64,000 nt of DNA, taken from an uncultured Thiotrichaceae bacterium (GTDB lineage: Bacteria > Pseudomonadota > Gammaproteobacteria > Thiotrichales > Thiotrichaceae). The notes beneath the pieces were generated by a model. It was given only the letters and a program-made list of their open reading frames with translations, was not told the DNA's origin and searched no databases. Shown here piece after piece: positions 1-8,618 of the stretch (position 1 is the first letter of the stretch; every line of letters begins with the position of its first letter). The position numbers were made by a program, and so were the translations under genes. The stretch is from NCBI GenBank assembly GCA_937925855.1, contig CALAMO010000012.1, positions 62,001-126,000 of the forward strand, written 5' to 3'.

Positions 1-891
1 ATCCTGCTTACGCAGCTTAAGAAATTCGGCCCGGATATAACGCGCATAGCCCGACCAGCTGGTCACCCCGATAATGATCATCATCATATACAGATTGCGC
101 CCGAAGAAAGCGACGAAGGTAAGCAGTAAAAACAGCGTGGGAATCGCTTCAAAAATTTCGACTAAGCGCATACCCAGCATATCCACCCAGCCGGAGAAGT
201 AGCCCATGAAGCCGCCAATAATCACTCCAATCACCATGGCGATGCTGGTAGCGACAAAGCCAATGCTGAGCGCAATACGCGAGGCGTGAATCATGCGGCT
301 CATCACATCGCCACTGTTTTCTTCTGTGCCCATCAGGTGTAAGCGGCCATCCTCTGTAGCTTTGTCTGCCAGCGGGCGTTCCAAGCCCCGGTAGCCGTAG
401 TCACGCAGATAATCTTCCGCCGCATAGGGGATGGGCGGCATCACTTTCCACTCGACGCCTTCATTGAAGCTGGCGGAGCGGAACTGTGAATAATTGACCA
501 GTTCCGGCGCTTTCAGGAATATATTGCCAACTACACCTGCTGATACACCAGCGACTAGCACGACGATTAGACTGAGGCGGAAATTGATGGGGATGGGGAG
601 TATCCACAGCAGTAGGGCAACGATAAATGCCCCCAGCACCGCAAAGTCTTCGCCGGTCATATAGTTCAGCACCGGCAGTGAAATTTCACCGCCCTTGCTC
701 ATAATGATTGGCATGCTGTTGGCCAGAAACGGGGCGAATACCGCTGCGATAACTAACAGACCCACCCAGAGCAGGCCGATTTTAACACCCCAGCCTGCTA
801 AGGCGCTGCGTAAAATGCGGCGGCCAAATGACTGTTGGCGGGCGTGTTTTTTAATGGCCTTTGCGCTTGCTTTAGTGCTTATCTCAGTCAT
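1..891 (-). CDS. Oligopeptide/dipeptide ABC transporter permease, DppC/YejE-like (3' end cut by window)
   Basis: This is an inner-membrane permease that would pair with the DppB-type permease just upstream to move peptides or related solutes. The reading frame is open from an ATG at 891 to the window edge (297 codons seen). The N-terminal half has hydrophobic segments. The stretch reading GTEENSGDVMSRMIHASRI resembles the GTDxxGRDVxSRxxxGxR signature of DppC/OppC permeases. It is followed by membrane helices and an EAA-like loop (WSGYARYIRAEFLKLRKQD). It overlaps the upstream permease by 8 bp, which indicates translational coupling. Extra hydrophobic sequence precedes the signature, so the protein is longer at its N-terminus than typical DppC. 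The substrate is unknown. Confidence 0.9.
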   Translation of the reverse strand, partial: MTEISTKASAKAIKKHARQQSFGRRILRSALAGWGVKIGLLWVGLLVIAAVFAPFLANSMPIIMSKGGEISLPVLNYMTGEDFAVLGAFIVALLLWILPIPINFRLSLIVVLVAGVSAGVVGNIFLKAPELVNYSQFRSASFNEGVEWKVMPPIPYAAEDYLRDYGYRGLERPLADKATEDGRLHLMGTEENSGDVMSRMIHASRIALSIGFVATSIAMVIGVIIGGFMGYFSGWVDMLGMRLVEIFEAIPTLFLLLTFVAFFGRNLYMMMIIIGVTSWSGYARYIRAEFLKLRKQD

Positions 892-2263
892 AAGTCACCC
901 GTGGATCAACCAACGTATACATGAAGTCAGCAATCAGATAACCGATCAGGGTCAGAAAACCACTGATCCAGGTAATCGACAGTACCATCTCGCGGTCGCG
1001 GCTTTTGACCGCTTCGACGGCGAGCTGGCCCATGCCGTTAATACTGAAAATGTTTTCCACAATCAGCGAGCCGCCAAGTAACGCGGGCAATAGGCCAGCC
1101 GCAACGGTGATGAGTGGTAATAAGCTGTTACGGAACACGTGTTTCCACAATACGTCCTGTTCCCCTAAGCCTTTGGCGCGGGCGGTACGGGCATAATCCG
1201 AGTTCAGGTTTTCCAACACAGATGTTCGGGTCAATTTAGACAGTGCGGCAAAGCCACCGTAAGACAGACAAACAATTGGCAGCACTAAATGCCAGATGCG
1301 ATCAAGCAGGAAGCCACGAATGTAGCCGTCACCCATGAGCTGTACGGCGATCAATGTTCCCAGTATGGCACCAAATATTCCAAGCCCGGTTACGCGAAAC
1401 GGGCCGTATAGCATCCACGCCAGTCCACCAATAGTGACTGCGCCAAACAGGGGGAGAAATATCCAGTTTAGCCAGAGGAATTCAGGGTGTGAAGCTGCCA
1501 TCCATATTCCGGTGGCTGTGCCAAGGGCGGCTGCAACCAGGGTACGCAGCTGGCGCTTATCCCAGCGACTGAGCCAGACGGCCAGTGTTGTGCCTAAACC
1601 AATACCCAGAAATAATTTGCCTACATCCAATAACGATCCCCAGTGCGGCATAAAGGCCATATCCTGTGCGGCTCGGCTGCTGATGCCTGCGGTAGGGAAC
1701 CACTGCCAGTGTTGTACATTGGCGAAGAAGCCGAGTAGTAGCACGCCTGCGAGCATGGTCGGGATTGACCAGAGGGCGAGCATGATTACGCCGGAGCTGA
1801 CATCGAAACTGCCGCCCCGGTCGGTAGCGGCTTTAACCCCGATGGCGATGGCGAGGAGGTAGATAATGGGGATGGTGATGACGTTTAGGAGGAGGGTGAT
1901 GGGGATGCGTTCGCCGAGGATTTGTGCGACGGGGCGGCCATAGGTGAAGCTGTCGCCGAGATCCATACCCTTGGTGAAGGAGAATTTCCCAATTGAGCCA
2001 TCTTCACCTACTTCAAAACCAATGGGGGAAACGTTGTTGAGCCAGCGCAGGTATTGCAAGGGTGCAGGCTGGTCGAGGCCGTAGCGCTTGTTGTAGTACT
2101 CGGTGAGCGCCTGCTTTTCCTGCGCGTTCATATCGGTACCACCGACCAGACTTTGCGCACTAATACCGCCCGGTGCTAGCGCCATAACGGCAAATACGAC
2201 AATGGTGATACCCAGCAAGGTGGGTATCATCAGCAACAAACGACGTAACAGGTAAGTCAGCAT
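884..2263 (-). CDS. Oligopeptide/dipeptide ABC transporter permease, DppB-like, unusually long
   Basis: This 459-residue multi-pass protein begins with the classic DppB start (LLRRLLLMIPTLLGITIVVF). Near the C-terminus it has the EAA loop that contacts the ATPase (ARAKGLGEQDVLWKHVFRNSLLP) and the usual ending with a final helix and VDPRVTYD. Typical family members are about 300-360 residues. Here roughly 100 extra residues, forming two or three additional hydrophobic segments, lie in the middle at about 215-315. The gene follows the solute-binding protein by 13 bp and overlaps the next permease, so the three form one operon. A peptide-like substrate is inferred from family only. Confidence 0.9.
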   Translation of the reverse strand: MLTYLLRRLLLMIPTLLGITIVVFAVMALAPGGISAQSLVGGTDMNAQEKQALTEYYNKRYGLDQPAPLQYLRWLNNVSPIGFEVGEDGSIGKFSFTKGMDLGDSFTYGRPVAQILGERIPITLLLNVITIPIIYLLAIAIGVKAATDRGGSFDVSSGVIMLALWSIPTMLAGVLLLGFFANVQHWQWFPTAGISSRAAQDMAFMPHWGSLLDVGKLFLGIGLGTTLAVWLSRWDKRQLRTLVAAALGTATGIWMAASHPEFLWLNWIFLPLFGAVTIGGLAWMLYGPFRVTGLGIFGAILGTLIAVQLMGDGYIRGFLLDRIWHLVLPIVCLSYGGFAALSKLTRTSVLENLNSDYARTARAKGLGEQDVLWKHVFRNSLLPLITVAAGLLPALLGGSLIVENIFSINGMGQLAVEAVKSRDREMVLSITWISGFLTLIGYLIADFMYTLVDPRVTYD

Positions 2264-2276
2264 GTCTTACCCGTGT

Positions 2277-4301
2277 TTAATTGGTGTATTGTTGTAATTC
2301 AGTTGGCACATAAACCTCTGAAGGTAAGAAGCCATCGTTCAGGCCCACATTGGTTTGCTGTAGGTTTTTAATTTTTTTGTCATAAAAAGATAGCGTTTGT
2401 TTACGAAACAGGAAAGTGTATGGCTGTTCTTCATACATCACTTTTTCGGCCTGTTGCCATAACGCCATGCGTTTCTTTTCGTCTACGGTAGAACGGGCTT
2501 CATCAATAAGTTTGTCCAGCTTAGGGCTAATGTAGCTGATAAAGTTGTCGCCGTTGGTACCGGCCTGTGAGCTATGGAACATCTGATAAATATCAGTTTC
2601 CAGCCCGCTGCTCCAGCCCAGAGCGATTGCCTCAAACGTTTTGTTGTTCAGCTGATCCAACATGACCGGCCATTCCTGTGGTGATGGAATCATCTTAATA
2701 CCGGCTTCAGCGTAAATGTCTTTCAGCAGTAAAACCATGCGCTGAGTGACTTCTTTAGCATGAAAGTAGGTCAGTTTGAATTCAAACTTTTCTCCGGTTG
2801 CGCTTTCAATCACGCCGTCGCCATCACGGTCTGCAAAGCCCGCTTCTTTCAATAGTGCGCGTGCCTTTTCTAAATCAAACTGGCGGGGGGATAACTCAGG
2901 ATTGTGCTGTTTGCTGCGTGGGCTGAACGGACTGATTGCCGCTTCGGCGTATCCCAGATAGATGTCATCTATAATACGTTGTTTGTCAGTCAGGTAAGTC
3001 ATCGCCAGCCGGACTTTTTGATCAGCAAATATGGTCGCCTTGTCCGCAAGCTTCTGGTTCCAACCAATATAGGAATAGCCCGCGACGGAGGGCATATAAT
3101 TGAATATTTGGCTCTTGGCTTTGATCTGTTCGTCTTCTTTTAGCTTTTCGTATTCCGCCGGTTTTGCCGAGCTTGGGAACGTGCCATAGGCATCAATTTC
3201 ACCGTTACGGTAGGTGGTCAGTAAAGCACTTTCGTTTTGGATAATTTTCCAAAGCAGCCGGTTATAAGACGGTTGTACATCGCCCCAATAACGGTTATTA
3301 CGCACTAATTCGACGGTGCCCTGATCCGGCGTCCATCCCTTGGGGTCTTGCATTTTATAGGGGCCTGTTCCTAACAGAATGGCTTTGGATTCGTTGAATT
3401 CCTGTGGTTTTTCCAGATACGGTTCGTAAAAGTGTTTTGCCATAATCTGGATTGACCCGGCTAATTCCATGGCGCGGAAATAGGGTTCTTTATAGGTAAA
3501 GACAACCTCGTACTTACCGGTGGCTTTAACGCTGCCGATTTTGTCCAGCACGGCGCGGTCACGCGGTGCCTGAATCGCTTCCGTCATAATGAAATCATAG
3601 GTGAATTGCACGTCAGCTGCGGTTAGTGCGGTGCCATCAGAAAACGTCACGTCTTCACGTAGTTTGAAAGTGATGATCAAACCGTCATCGCTCACGTCCC
3701 ATTCTTTAGCAATGAGTCCTACCCACTCCAGAGAAACTGGGTCGCGTGTCATCAGTGTTTCAAGTACATTCGCTTGCACGCTGTAGGAATAGGCATCAGA
3801 AGAAATCAGTGGGGTAAGCGTTTTCAGGTTGTTCCCAAATGCTGCTACGCTCCAGTCTCCCTGTGCATAATCTTCTTTCTGGGTTGCATCATAGGCACGT
3901 TGGAAGGCTGGCGAAACAGCTGGTTTGGAGTCGTCATCAACTGATGCTGCTGTTTTATTCTGCTGAGTTGCGGCTACGGCGGCATGGGTGCTTGCTGTTG
4001 TGGTCGCTGCTACTGTTGGTGCAGCGGCCATTGCTATTGCGGGAGCGACCATTGTCTTGGTGGACAGCTCAGTACGCATCGCCCGAATATCTTTAGTCTG
4101 TTCCAGCCGCGCAACCTGCATTTGATCTAACTTGGTTCTGGTTACCCTTAGATCCTGCGCCTGTTCAGACAGGGCAGTTTGCATCTGTTCGAGCTTGGCC
4201 CACTGGCGGTCAACCTGATACATCACTAAGAGCGATAACAGCAAGAGTAAAATGATCAGTGTGTACAGAATCCAGTCGCGGCTATTGAGTCTATTTTGCA
4301 T
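2277..4301 (-). CDS. Membrane-anchored extracellular solute-binding protein, family 5 (peptide-binding type)
   Basis: This 674-residue binding protein would supply the two downstream permeases. The SBP_bac_5 core runs from about residue 140 to 660 and includes the hallmark KLREDVTFSDGTALTAADVQFTYD. The N-terminus is unusual. Instead of a cleaved signal peptide or lipobox it has one uncleaved hydrophobic helix (about residues 13-27). A heptad-rich segment (about 30-80) with two similar units (LEQMQTALSEQAQDLRVTRTKLDQMQ and what follows) comes next, then an Ala/Thr-rich linker. The protein is therefore probably tethered to the inner membrane through a coiled-coil stalk. It is the first gene of the operon and is divergent from fabI. 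Confidence 0.88.
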   Translation of the reverse strand: MQNRLNSRDWILYTLIILLLLLSLLVMYQVDRQWAKLEQMQTALSEQAQDLRVTRTKLDQMQVARLEQTKDIRAMRTELSTKTMVAPAIAMAAAPTVAATTTASTHAAVAATQQNKTAASVDDDSKPAVSPAFQRAYDATQKEDYAQGDWSVAAFGNNLKTLTPLISSDAYSYSVQANVLETLMTRDPVSLEWVGLIAKEWDVSDDGLIITFKLREDVTFSDGTALTAADVQFTYDFIMTEAIQAPRDRAVLDKIGSVKATGKYEVVFTYKEPYFRAMELAGSIQIMAKHFYEPYLEKPQEFNESKAILLGTGPYKMQDPKGWTPDQGTVELVRNNRYWGDVQPSYNRLLWKIIQNESALLTTYRNGEIDAYGTFPSSAKPAEYEKLKEDEQIKAKSQIFNYMPSVAGYSYIGWNQKLADKATIFADQKVRLAMTYLTDKQRIIDDIYLGYAEAAISPFSPRSKQHNPELSPRQFDLEKARALLKEAGFADRDGDGVIESATGEKFEFKLTYFHAKEVTQRMVLLLKDIYAEAGIKMIPSPQEWPVMLDQLNNKTFEAIALGWSSGLETDIYQMFHSSQAGTNGDNFISYISPKLDKLIDEARSTVDEKKRMALWQQAEKVMYEEQPYTFLFRKQTLSFYDKKIKNLQQTNVGLNDGFLPSEVYVPTELQQYTN

Positions 4302-4365
4302 ATTATTGATGTATACTTTGCGTTGAAAATCGGAACAAAATTAAGCTGAGTTCCTGAAGCATACC

Positions 4366-4391
4366 GCAAGCTGGCTGAACGTGCAGCTTGC
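4366..4391. repeat. Inverted repeat GCAAGCTG...CAGCTTGC upstream of fabI
   Basis: Two perfect 8-nt arms (4366-4373 and 4384-4391) are separated by 10 nt in the divergent promoter region between the transporter operon and fabI. The same arms recur downstream of fabI at 5317-5338. No T-run follows, so it is not an obvious terminator. It may be an operator or a dispersed palindrome. Confidence 0.6.
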
Positions 4392-4445
4392 AAAGCATTA
4401 ATAAATCTCCACTTTACTAGTTTAGTCATTTTTAAGGAGTCATCC

Positions 4446-5237
4446 ATGGGTTTTCTCGCCGGTAAACGTATTCTGGTAACAGGCATCGCCAGCAACCGTT
4501 CCATTGCTTACGGTATCGCCAAAGCTATGCATCGCGAAGGTGCTGAGCTGGCGTTTACTTACCAGAATGAAAAACTGAAGCCACGGGTGGAAAAGTTTGC
4601 GGCGGAATTTGGCAGCGATATTGTGTTGCCCTGTGATGTGGCGGAGGATGAACAGATTGAGAAGACGTTTACCCTGCTGGCTGAGCGTTGGGATGGCCTG
4701 GATGCGGTAGTGCATGCGATTGCGTTTGCGCCGCGTGAAGAATTGGAAGGCAGTATTGTGGATAACACCACCAAGGCCGGTTCGCAGCTGGCGCATGATA
4801 TTAGTGCCTACAGCTTTCTGGCGCTGGCGCGTTATGCCAAGCCGCTGATGGAAGGGCGCAATGGTTCTTTACTGGCGCTGAGCTATCTGGGCGCGGTGGC
4901 GGCGATTCCTAATTACAATGTGATGGGGATGGCGAAGGCGAGTCTGGAGGCGGCGGTGCGGTTTATGGCGTCTGATTTGGGGCCACAGGGTACGCGGGTG
5001 AATGCGATTTCTGCCGGGCCGATTCGGACGCTGGCGGCGTCGGGAATTGGTGGCTTTCGGAAGATGCTGGATCACTTTGAGGAGAATGCACCGCTGCGCC
5101 GGAATGTGACGATTGATGAAGTGGGGAATGTGGCGGCGTTTTTGTGTTCTGATCTGGCGTCGGGGATGACGGCGGAGATTACTTATGTGGATTGTGGGTG
5201 GAATACGTTGGGGATGTCGGGGTTGTCGGCGGCTTAG
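4446..5237 (+). CDS. fabI: Enoyl-[acyl-carrier-protein] reductase (NADH), FabI
   Basis: FabI reduces the trans-2-enoyl-ACP double bond in the last step of each fatty-acid elongation cycle. The 263-residue protein has the FabI-specific nucleotide-binding start ([20 protein letters not shown]). The catalytic set is Tyr147 (LSYLGA) and Tyr157-x6-Lys164 (YNVMGMAK), with the [11 protein letters not shown] substrate loop downstream. The length matches E. coli FabI. A good ribosome-binding site (AAGGAG, about 4436-4441) precedes the ATG. The gene stands alone, divergent from the ABC transporter and convergent with ubiB. From about 4900 onward nearly every codon ends in G or T, unlike the first half. 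Confidence 0.97.
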   Translation: MGFLAGKRILVTGIASNRSIAYGIAKAMHREGAELAFTYQNEKLKPRVEKFAAEFGSDIVLPCDVAEDEQIEKTFTLLAERWDGLDAVVHAIAFAPREELEGSIVDNTTKAGSQLAHDISAYSFLALARYAKPLMEGRNGSLLALSYLGAVAAIPNYNVMGMAKASLEAAVRFMASDLGPQGTRVNAISAGPIRTLAASGIGGFRKMLDHFEENAPLRRNVTIDEVGNVAAFLCSDLASGMTAEITYVDCGWNTLGMSGLSAA

Positions 5238-5312
5238 ATTATTTGCCTGTCAAACACAAAGCGCTAAAACTTTTTTCGAGATTAGCAGTAGGCAGGCATC
5301 CTGACAGAACAT

Positions 5313-5344
5313 AGCGGCAAGCTGAAAATGCAGCTTGCTGCGCT
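5313..5344. repeat. Hairpin with the same GCAAGCTG/CAGCTTGC arms as upstream of fabI
   Basis: The arms GCAAGCTG (5317-5324) and CAGCTTGC (5331-5338) flank a 6-nt loop, and AGCG/CGCT-type pairing extends the stem outward. It sits between the convergent fabI and ubiB ends and could act in transcription termination, but no T-run follows on either strand. Confidence 0.6.
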
Positions 5345-5389
5345 CGACACCGCACAATCGTTATCTTGGCCTTGTCATTAAAACTCAGA

Positions 5390-6964
5390 TTACCTAAAAA
5401 AAACCAAGGCTCCCGCAATGAGCAGCGCGCCCAGCAGCACCGTTAACACCAGAGTCCGATGATTTCGCTGCATCTGACGTTTTAAGGCGTCTAATTGCTG
5501 CGATTCCCACTGCATTTTCAGCTGATTGCGCTGGGTTTGCTGCATGAGATCATAAAATAAGTTTGGCCCAGCCGGTAGATTCTCTAGAAACTTGGGTAGG
5601 TTATAGCGCACACCTCTGAGCAAGGCCCGCACGCCTACCTGCTCGTCTACCCAGCGCTGAATGAAGGGCTTCGCCGTCGTCCATAAATCAAGATCAGGAT
5701 AAAGTTGCCGCCCCAGGCCCTCAATATTCAGTAAGGTCTTTTGGAGCAGCACCAGCTGTGGCTGCACTTCCATATTGAAGCGCCGCGCCGTCTGGAACAG
5801 GCGCAGTAAGAGGTGACCAAACGAAATTTGGCTAATGGGCTGTTGGAAGATGGGTTCGCAGACTGAGCGAATCGCCGACTCGAACTCTTCGACGCGGGTT
5901 TGTGCGGGTACCCAGCCGGATTCAACGTGGAGTTCTGCCACCCGTTTGTAGTCGCGATTAAAAAAGGCGTGAAAGTTTTCGGCTAGATAGCGCTGATCAG
6001 CGGGCGATAGGGTGCCCACAATGCCAAAATCTACCGCGAGATAGCGTGGGTCATTAGGCGTCGCTGGGTCGACAAAGATATTACCGGGGTGCATATCGGC
6101 GTGGAAAAAATTATGGTGAAAAACCTGGGTGAAAAAGATTTCTACGCCGCGTTCGCCGAGCCGTTTGAAATTAATACCCCGTGCCTGTAACGCCGCAATA
6201 TCGCCAACGGGAATACCGCGAATCCGCTCCAGCACCATGACGTTGGGTCGCACATAATCCCAGTGTATTTGGGGGACATATAGATCAGCGGAGCCTTCAA
6301 AATTGCGGCGCAGCTGGCTGGCATTTGCGGCTTCGCGCTGCAAGTCTAATTCATCGAGAATGGTTTTTTCATATTCCTGTACCACAGCTAAGGGGCGCAG
6401 ACGTTTGCCCTCTGTCCATAGGCGTTCCAGCAATCCGGCTAGGGTATACATCAGTCCGATGTCCTGTCGGATAGTCTTCTCTATACCGGGCCGCAGAACT
6501 TTAACCACGACCTCGGTATCGTCCCATAGTGTGGCGGCGTGTACCTGTGCGATAGAGGCGGAGGCCATCGGCTCAGCCTCAAACTGACGAAAGATAGTGG
6601 CGACCGGCTGCTTAAAGGCGGTTTCAATCAGCTGCTGTGCTTCCGCACCGGGGAAGGGCGGCACGCGGTCTTGCAATCGTTGCAACTCGTCTGCAATATC
6701 ATCAGCCAGCAAATCACGCCGCGTTGATAGCATCTGCCCCAGTTTGATAAAAACTGGGCCTAGCTCTTCCAGCGCACGGCGGATGCGTTCAGCGCGTGGC
6801 CGCTGTGCGAGCTCAGATTTTTTACGCCAGTTCCAGGGTAGTAGCCGGTATAGCGTCCCTGCTGAACGCAAGAGCGGGGTGCTGAAGATGAGTTCATCCA
6901 GGCCGTAGTGAATCGTGATACGTAAAATAGTGAACAGCCGCCACAGACGTTTAAACAGGCTCAT
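5390..6964 (-). CDS. ubiB: Ubiquinone biosynthesis accessory kinase-like protein UbiB
   Basis: UbiB is an atypical protein-kinase-like (ADCK/ABC1) membrane ATPase needed for ubiquinone synthesis. The 524-residue protein shows the family KxGQ motif (VFIKLGQMLSTRRDLLADDI) and the Ala-rich loop (ASIAQVHAA). The VVKVLRPG lysine, the HADMHPGNIFVD catalytic segment, VDFGIVG (the DFG equivalent) and a C-terminal hydrophobic tail (VLTVLLGALLIAGALVFFR) are also present. It is the third gene of the ubiE-ubiJ-ubiB operon, an order conserved in gammaproteobacteria, and starts 3 bp after ubiJ. Confidence 0.96.
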   Translation of the reverse strand: MSLFKRLWRLFTILRITIHYGLDELIFSTPLLRSAGTLYRLLPWNWRKKSELAQRPRAERIRRALEELGPVFIKLGQMLSTRRDLLADDIADELQRLQDRVPPFPGAEAQQLIETAFKQPVATIFRQFEAEPMASASIAQVHAATLWDDTEVVVKVLRPGIEKTIRQDIGLMYTLAGLLERLWTEGKRLRPLAVVQEYEKTILDELDLQREAANASQLRRNFEGSADLYVPQIHWDYVRPNVMVLERIRGIPVGDIAALQARGINFKRLGERGVEIFFTQVFHHNFFHADMHPGNIFVDPATPNDPRYLAVDFGIVGTLSPADQRYLAENFHAFFNRDYKRVAELHVESGWVPAQTRVEEFESAIRSVCEPIFQQPISQISFGHLLLRLFQTARRFNMEVQPQLVLLQKTLLNIEGLGRQLYPDLDLWTTAKPFIQRWVDEQVGVRALLRGVRYNLPKFLENLPAGPNLFYDLMQQTQRNQLKMQWESQQLDALKRQMQRNHRTLVLTVLLGALLIAGALVFFR

Positions 6965-6967
6965 CGA

Positions 6968-7651
6968 TCAGGCCTGCTCGTTGCCAGCGGTGTGAGTTTG
7001 GTCGTCTGCATTGGGTGCGGCGGGCGCTGGATTTGCCCGGGGAGCATTGTCCTGGGGGCATAAACGCTGTACGCGCGCCTCCAGCCGGTCAGCATCTGTT
7101 CGTAGTGCGTCCACTGCATCCATATAGTGGCGGACTTCTGCTTCCGCGGGTAAAACGCGGCTTTCTTCCTGTAAGTACTCACGAGTATTCAGGCGCATGG
7201 CCTGTGCCGTCTCATCCAGCCAACCCTTGCTAGTGCGGGTAAACTGAGCGGCCTGATGCGCCACTATATCGCCGACCGCAGTGGACAATAAGGCTTCCCA
7301 GTCAATATTGATGTCGCGCATAATGGTGCTGAACTGTTCGGCCAGTGCCATGCTACCTTCGATCTGGATCGCGTTTTCTAAAATGCTTTTGCCGCTGTCT
7401 GCTGCACCTGAAAGCCGCATAAACGCCAGCGCAGAACCACTGAGGCGGACATCGGGTTCGCGGTCGTAATGCTGCATCACACTTAGCCCGTGGTCTGTGG
7501 GTACAAAATACAGCTGTATGCCTGGATTGGTGATGTGCAGTGCAATAATCCGGCCCTGTAACGCTTGTAGACGCGCAATGGCACTGTCATCCAGCTTGAG
7601 CCAGGCATTAATGGCGGTTTCCAGCGTGGCGGTTAAGGTCGTTAGTAGCAT
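6968..7651 (-). CDS. ubiJ: Ubiquinone biosynthesis accessory factor UbiJ (SCP2-domain lipid-binding protein)
   Basis: UbiJ is a soluble SCP2-fold protein that binds isoprenoid intermediates and scaffolds the Ubi complex. The SCP2-like region covers about residues 10-110. A predicted helical segment follows, then an Ala/Pro-rich acidic tail. I chose the ATG at 7651 (227 residues, MLLTTLTATLETAINAWLKLD). The longer frame from 7750 would add 33 residues that overlap ubiE and do not look like the family. It lies between ubiE and ubiB, as in E. coli, which supports the name although sequence conservation in this family is low. Confidence 0.9.
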   Translation of the reverse strand: MLLTTLTATLETAINAWLKLDDSAIARLQALQGRIIALHITNPGIQLYFVPTDHGLSVMQHYDREPDVRLSGSALAFMRLSGAADSGKSILENAIQIEGSMALAEQFSTIMRDINIDWEALLSTAVGDIVAHQAAQFTRTSKGWLDETAQAMRLNTREYLQEESRVLPAEAEVRHYMDAVDALRTDADRLEARVQRLCPQDNAPRANPAPAAPNADDQTHTAGNEQA

Positions 7652-7721
7652 GATGCGGCTTGTATTATCGTGAGGTTGTTGTGAGGTGAAGTGGCTGTGC
7701 TGAACCTCGTGGCGTAAGCGT

Positions 7722-8474
7722 TCAGAATTTGAAACCTTTATGTAAAGCAACGATGCCGCCGGTCATATTCTTATAGTGCACGCGCTCAAAGCCGACCTGC
7801 TCCATCATGCTTTTCAGTGTTTCTTGGTCGGGGTGCATGCGGATAGACTCGGCGAGGTAACGGTAGCTCTCAGGGTCATTGGCGATTAGCTTGCCCATCA
7901 GCGGTAGAAATTTGAAGGAATAGTGGTCATATACCGGCCCAAGACCCGGAGCGACCGGCTTAGAAAATTCAAGGATTAATAAGCGCCCACCCGGTTTAAG
8001 CACCCGCAACATGGAAGCGAGCGCCTGAGCTTTGTCAGTCACATTGCGCAGGCCAAAGGCCATGGTAATAATATCAAACGTATTATCATCGAATGGCAGG
8101 CATTCCGCATTAGCCTGCACATAGGCCACATTGCTGCCGATACCCTTATCAACTAGTCGCCTACGCCCGTTTTCCAGCATTGAGCCATTAATATCAGACA
8201 GCACAACCCTACCGGCCTCACCCACAATGCCCGCAAACTTTTCCGCAAGGTCGCCAGTGCCGCCAGCAAGGTCAAGAATATGCTGGCCGTATTTCGCCCC
8301 TGCACTGGCGATGGTATAGCGCTTCCACAAACGGTGCACGCCAAACGACATTACATCGTTCATTATGTCGTATCTATCGGCTACTGAATGAAAAACGTCC
8401 GCTACTTTACTAGCCTTTTCGGCAACTGGAACTTCCTGATAACCAAAGTGCGTGGTGGTGTGTTCCTTTTCCAT
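7722..8474 (-). CDS. ubiE: Demethylmenaquinone/2-methoxy-6-polyprenyl-1,4-benzoquinol methylase UbiE
   Basis: UbiE is the S-adenosylmethionine-dependent C-methyltransferase of ubiquinone (and menaquinone) synthesis. The 250-residue length is that of the family. The signature segments are visible: [19 protein letters not shown] near the N-terminus, the AdoMet-binding [27 protein letters not shown], and [12 protein letters not shown]. The C-terminus ends with the typical ALHKGFKF. It is the first gene of the ubiEJB operon and is divergent from the Gln-rich exported protein gene. Confidence 0.97.
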   Translation of the reverse strand: MEKEHTTTHFGYQEVPVAEKASKVADVFHSVADRYDIMNDVMSFGVHRLWKRYTIASAGAKYGQHILDLAGGTGDLAEKFAGIVGEAGRVVLSDINGSMLENGRRRLVDKGIGSNVAYVQANAECLPFDDNTFDIITMAFGLRNVTDKAQALASMLRVLKPGGRLLILEFSKPVAPGLGPVYDHYSFKFLPLMGKLIANDPESYRYLAESIRMHPDQETLKSMMEQVGFERVHYKNMTGGIVALHKGFKF

Positions 8475-8618
8475 GATTAGAATGATCCTGAGTCAGCGTT
8501 TACAAACAACAGTGAGTTTAAGCGCAAGTGTCCAACGGCCATGAAAACCGGCTCTTCGGCCTCATAACGATCAACCTAGTCTAACAGGTGTGACCCCTAT
8601 ATTCATGGAGTACATAAT

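Noticed and set aside
695-1081. 128-codon plus-strand frame opposite the two permease genes
   Set aside because: It is antisense to well-supported permease genes and has no protein-like features.
4366-4391. Hairpin upstream of fabI as a rho-independent terminator
   Set aside because: No T-run follows on either strand and it lies between divergent genes, so termination is unlikely.
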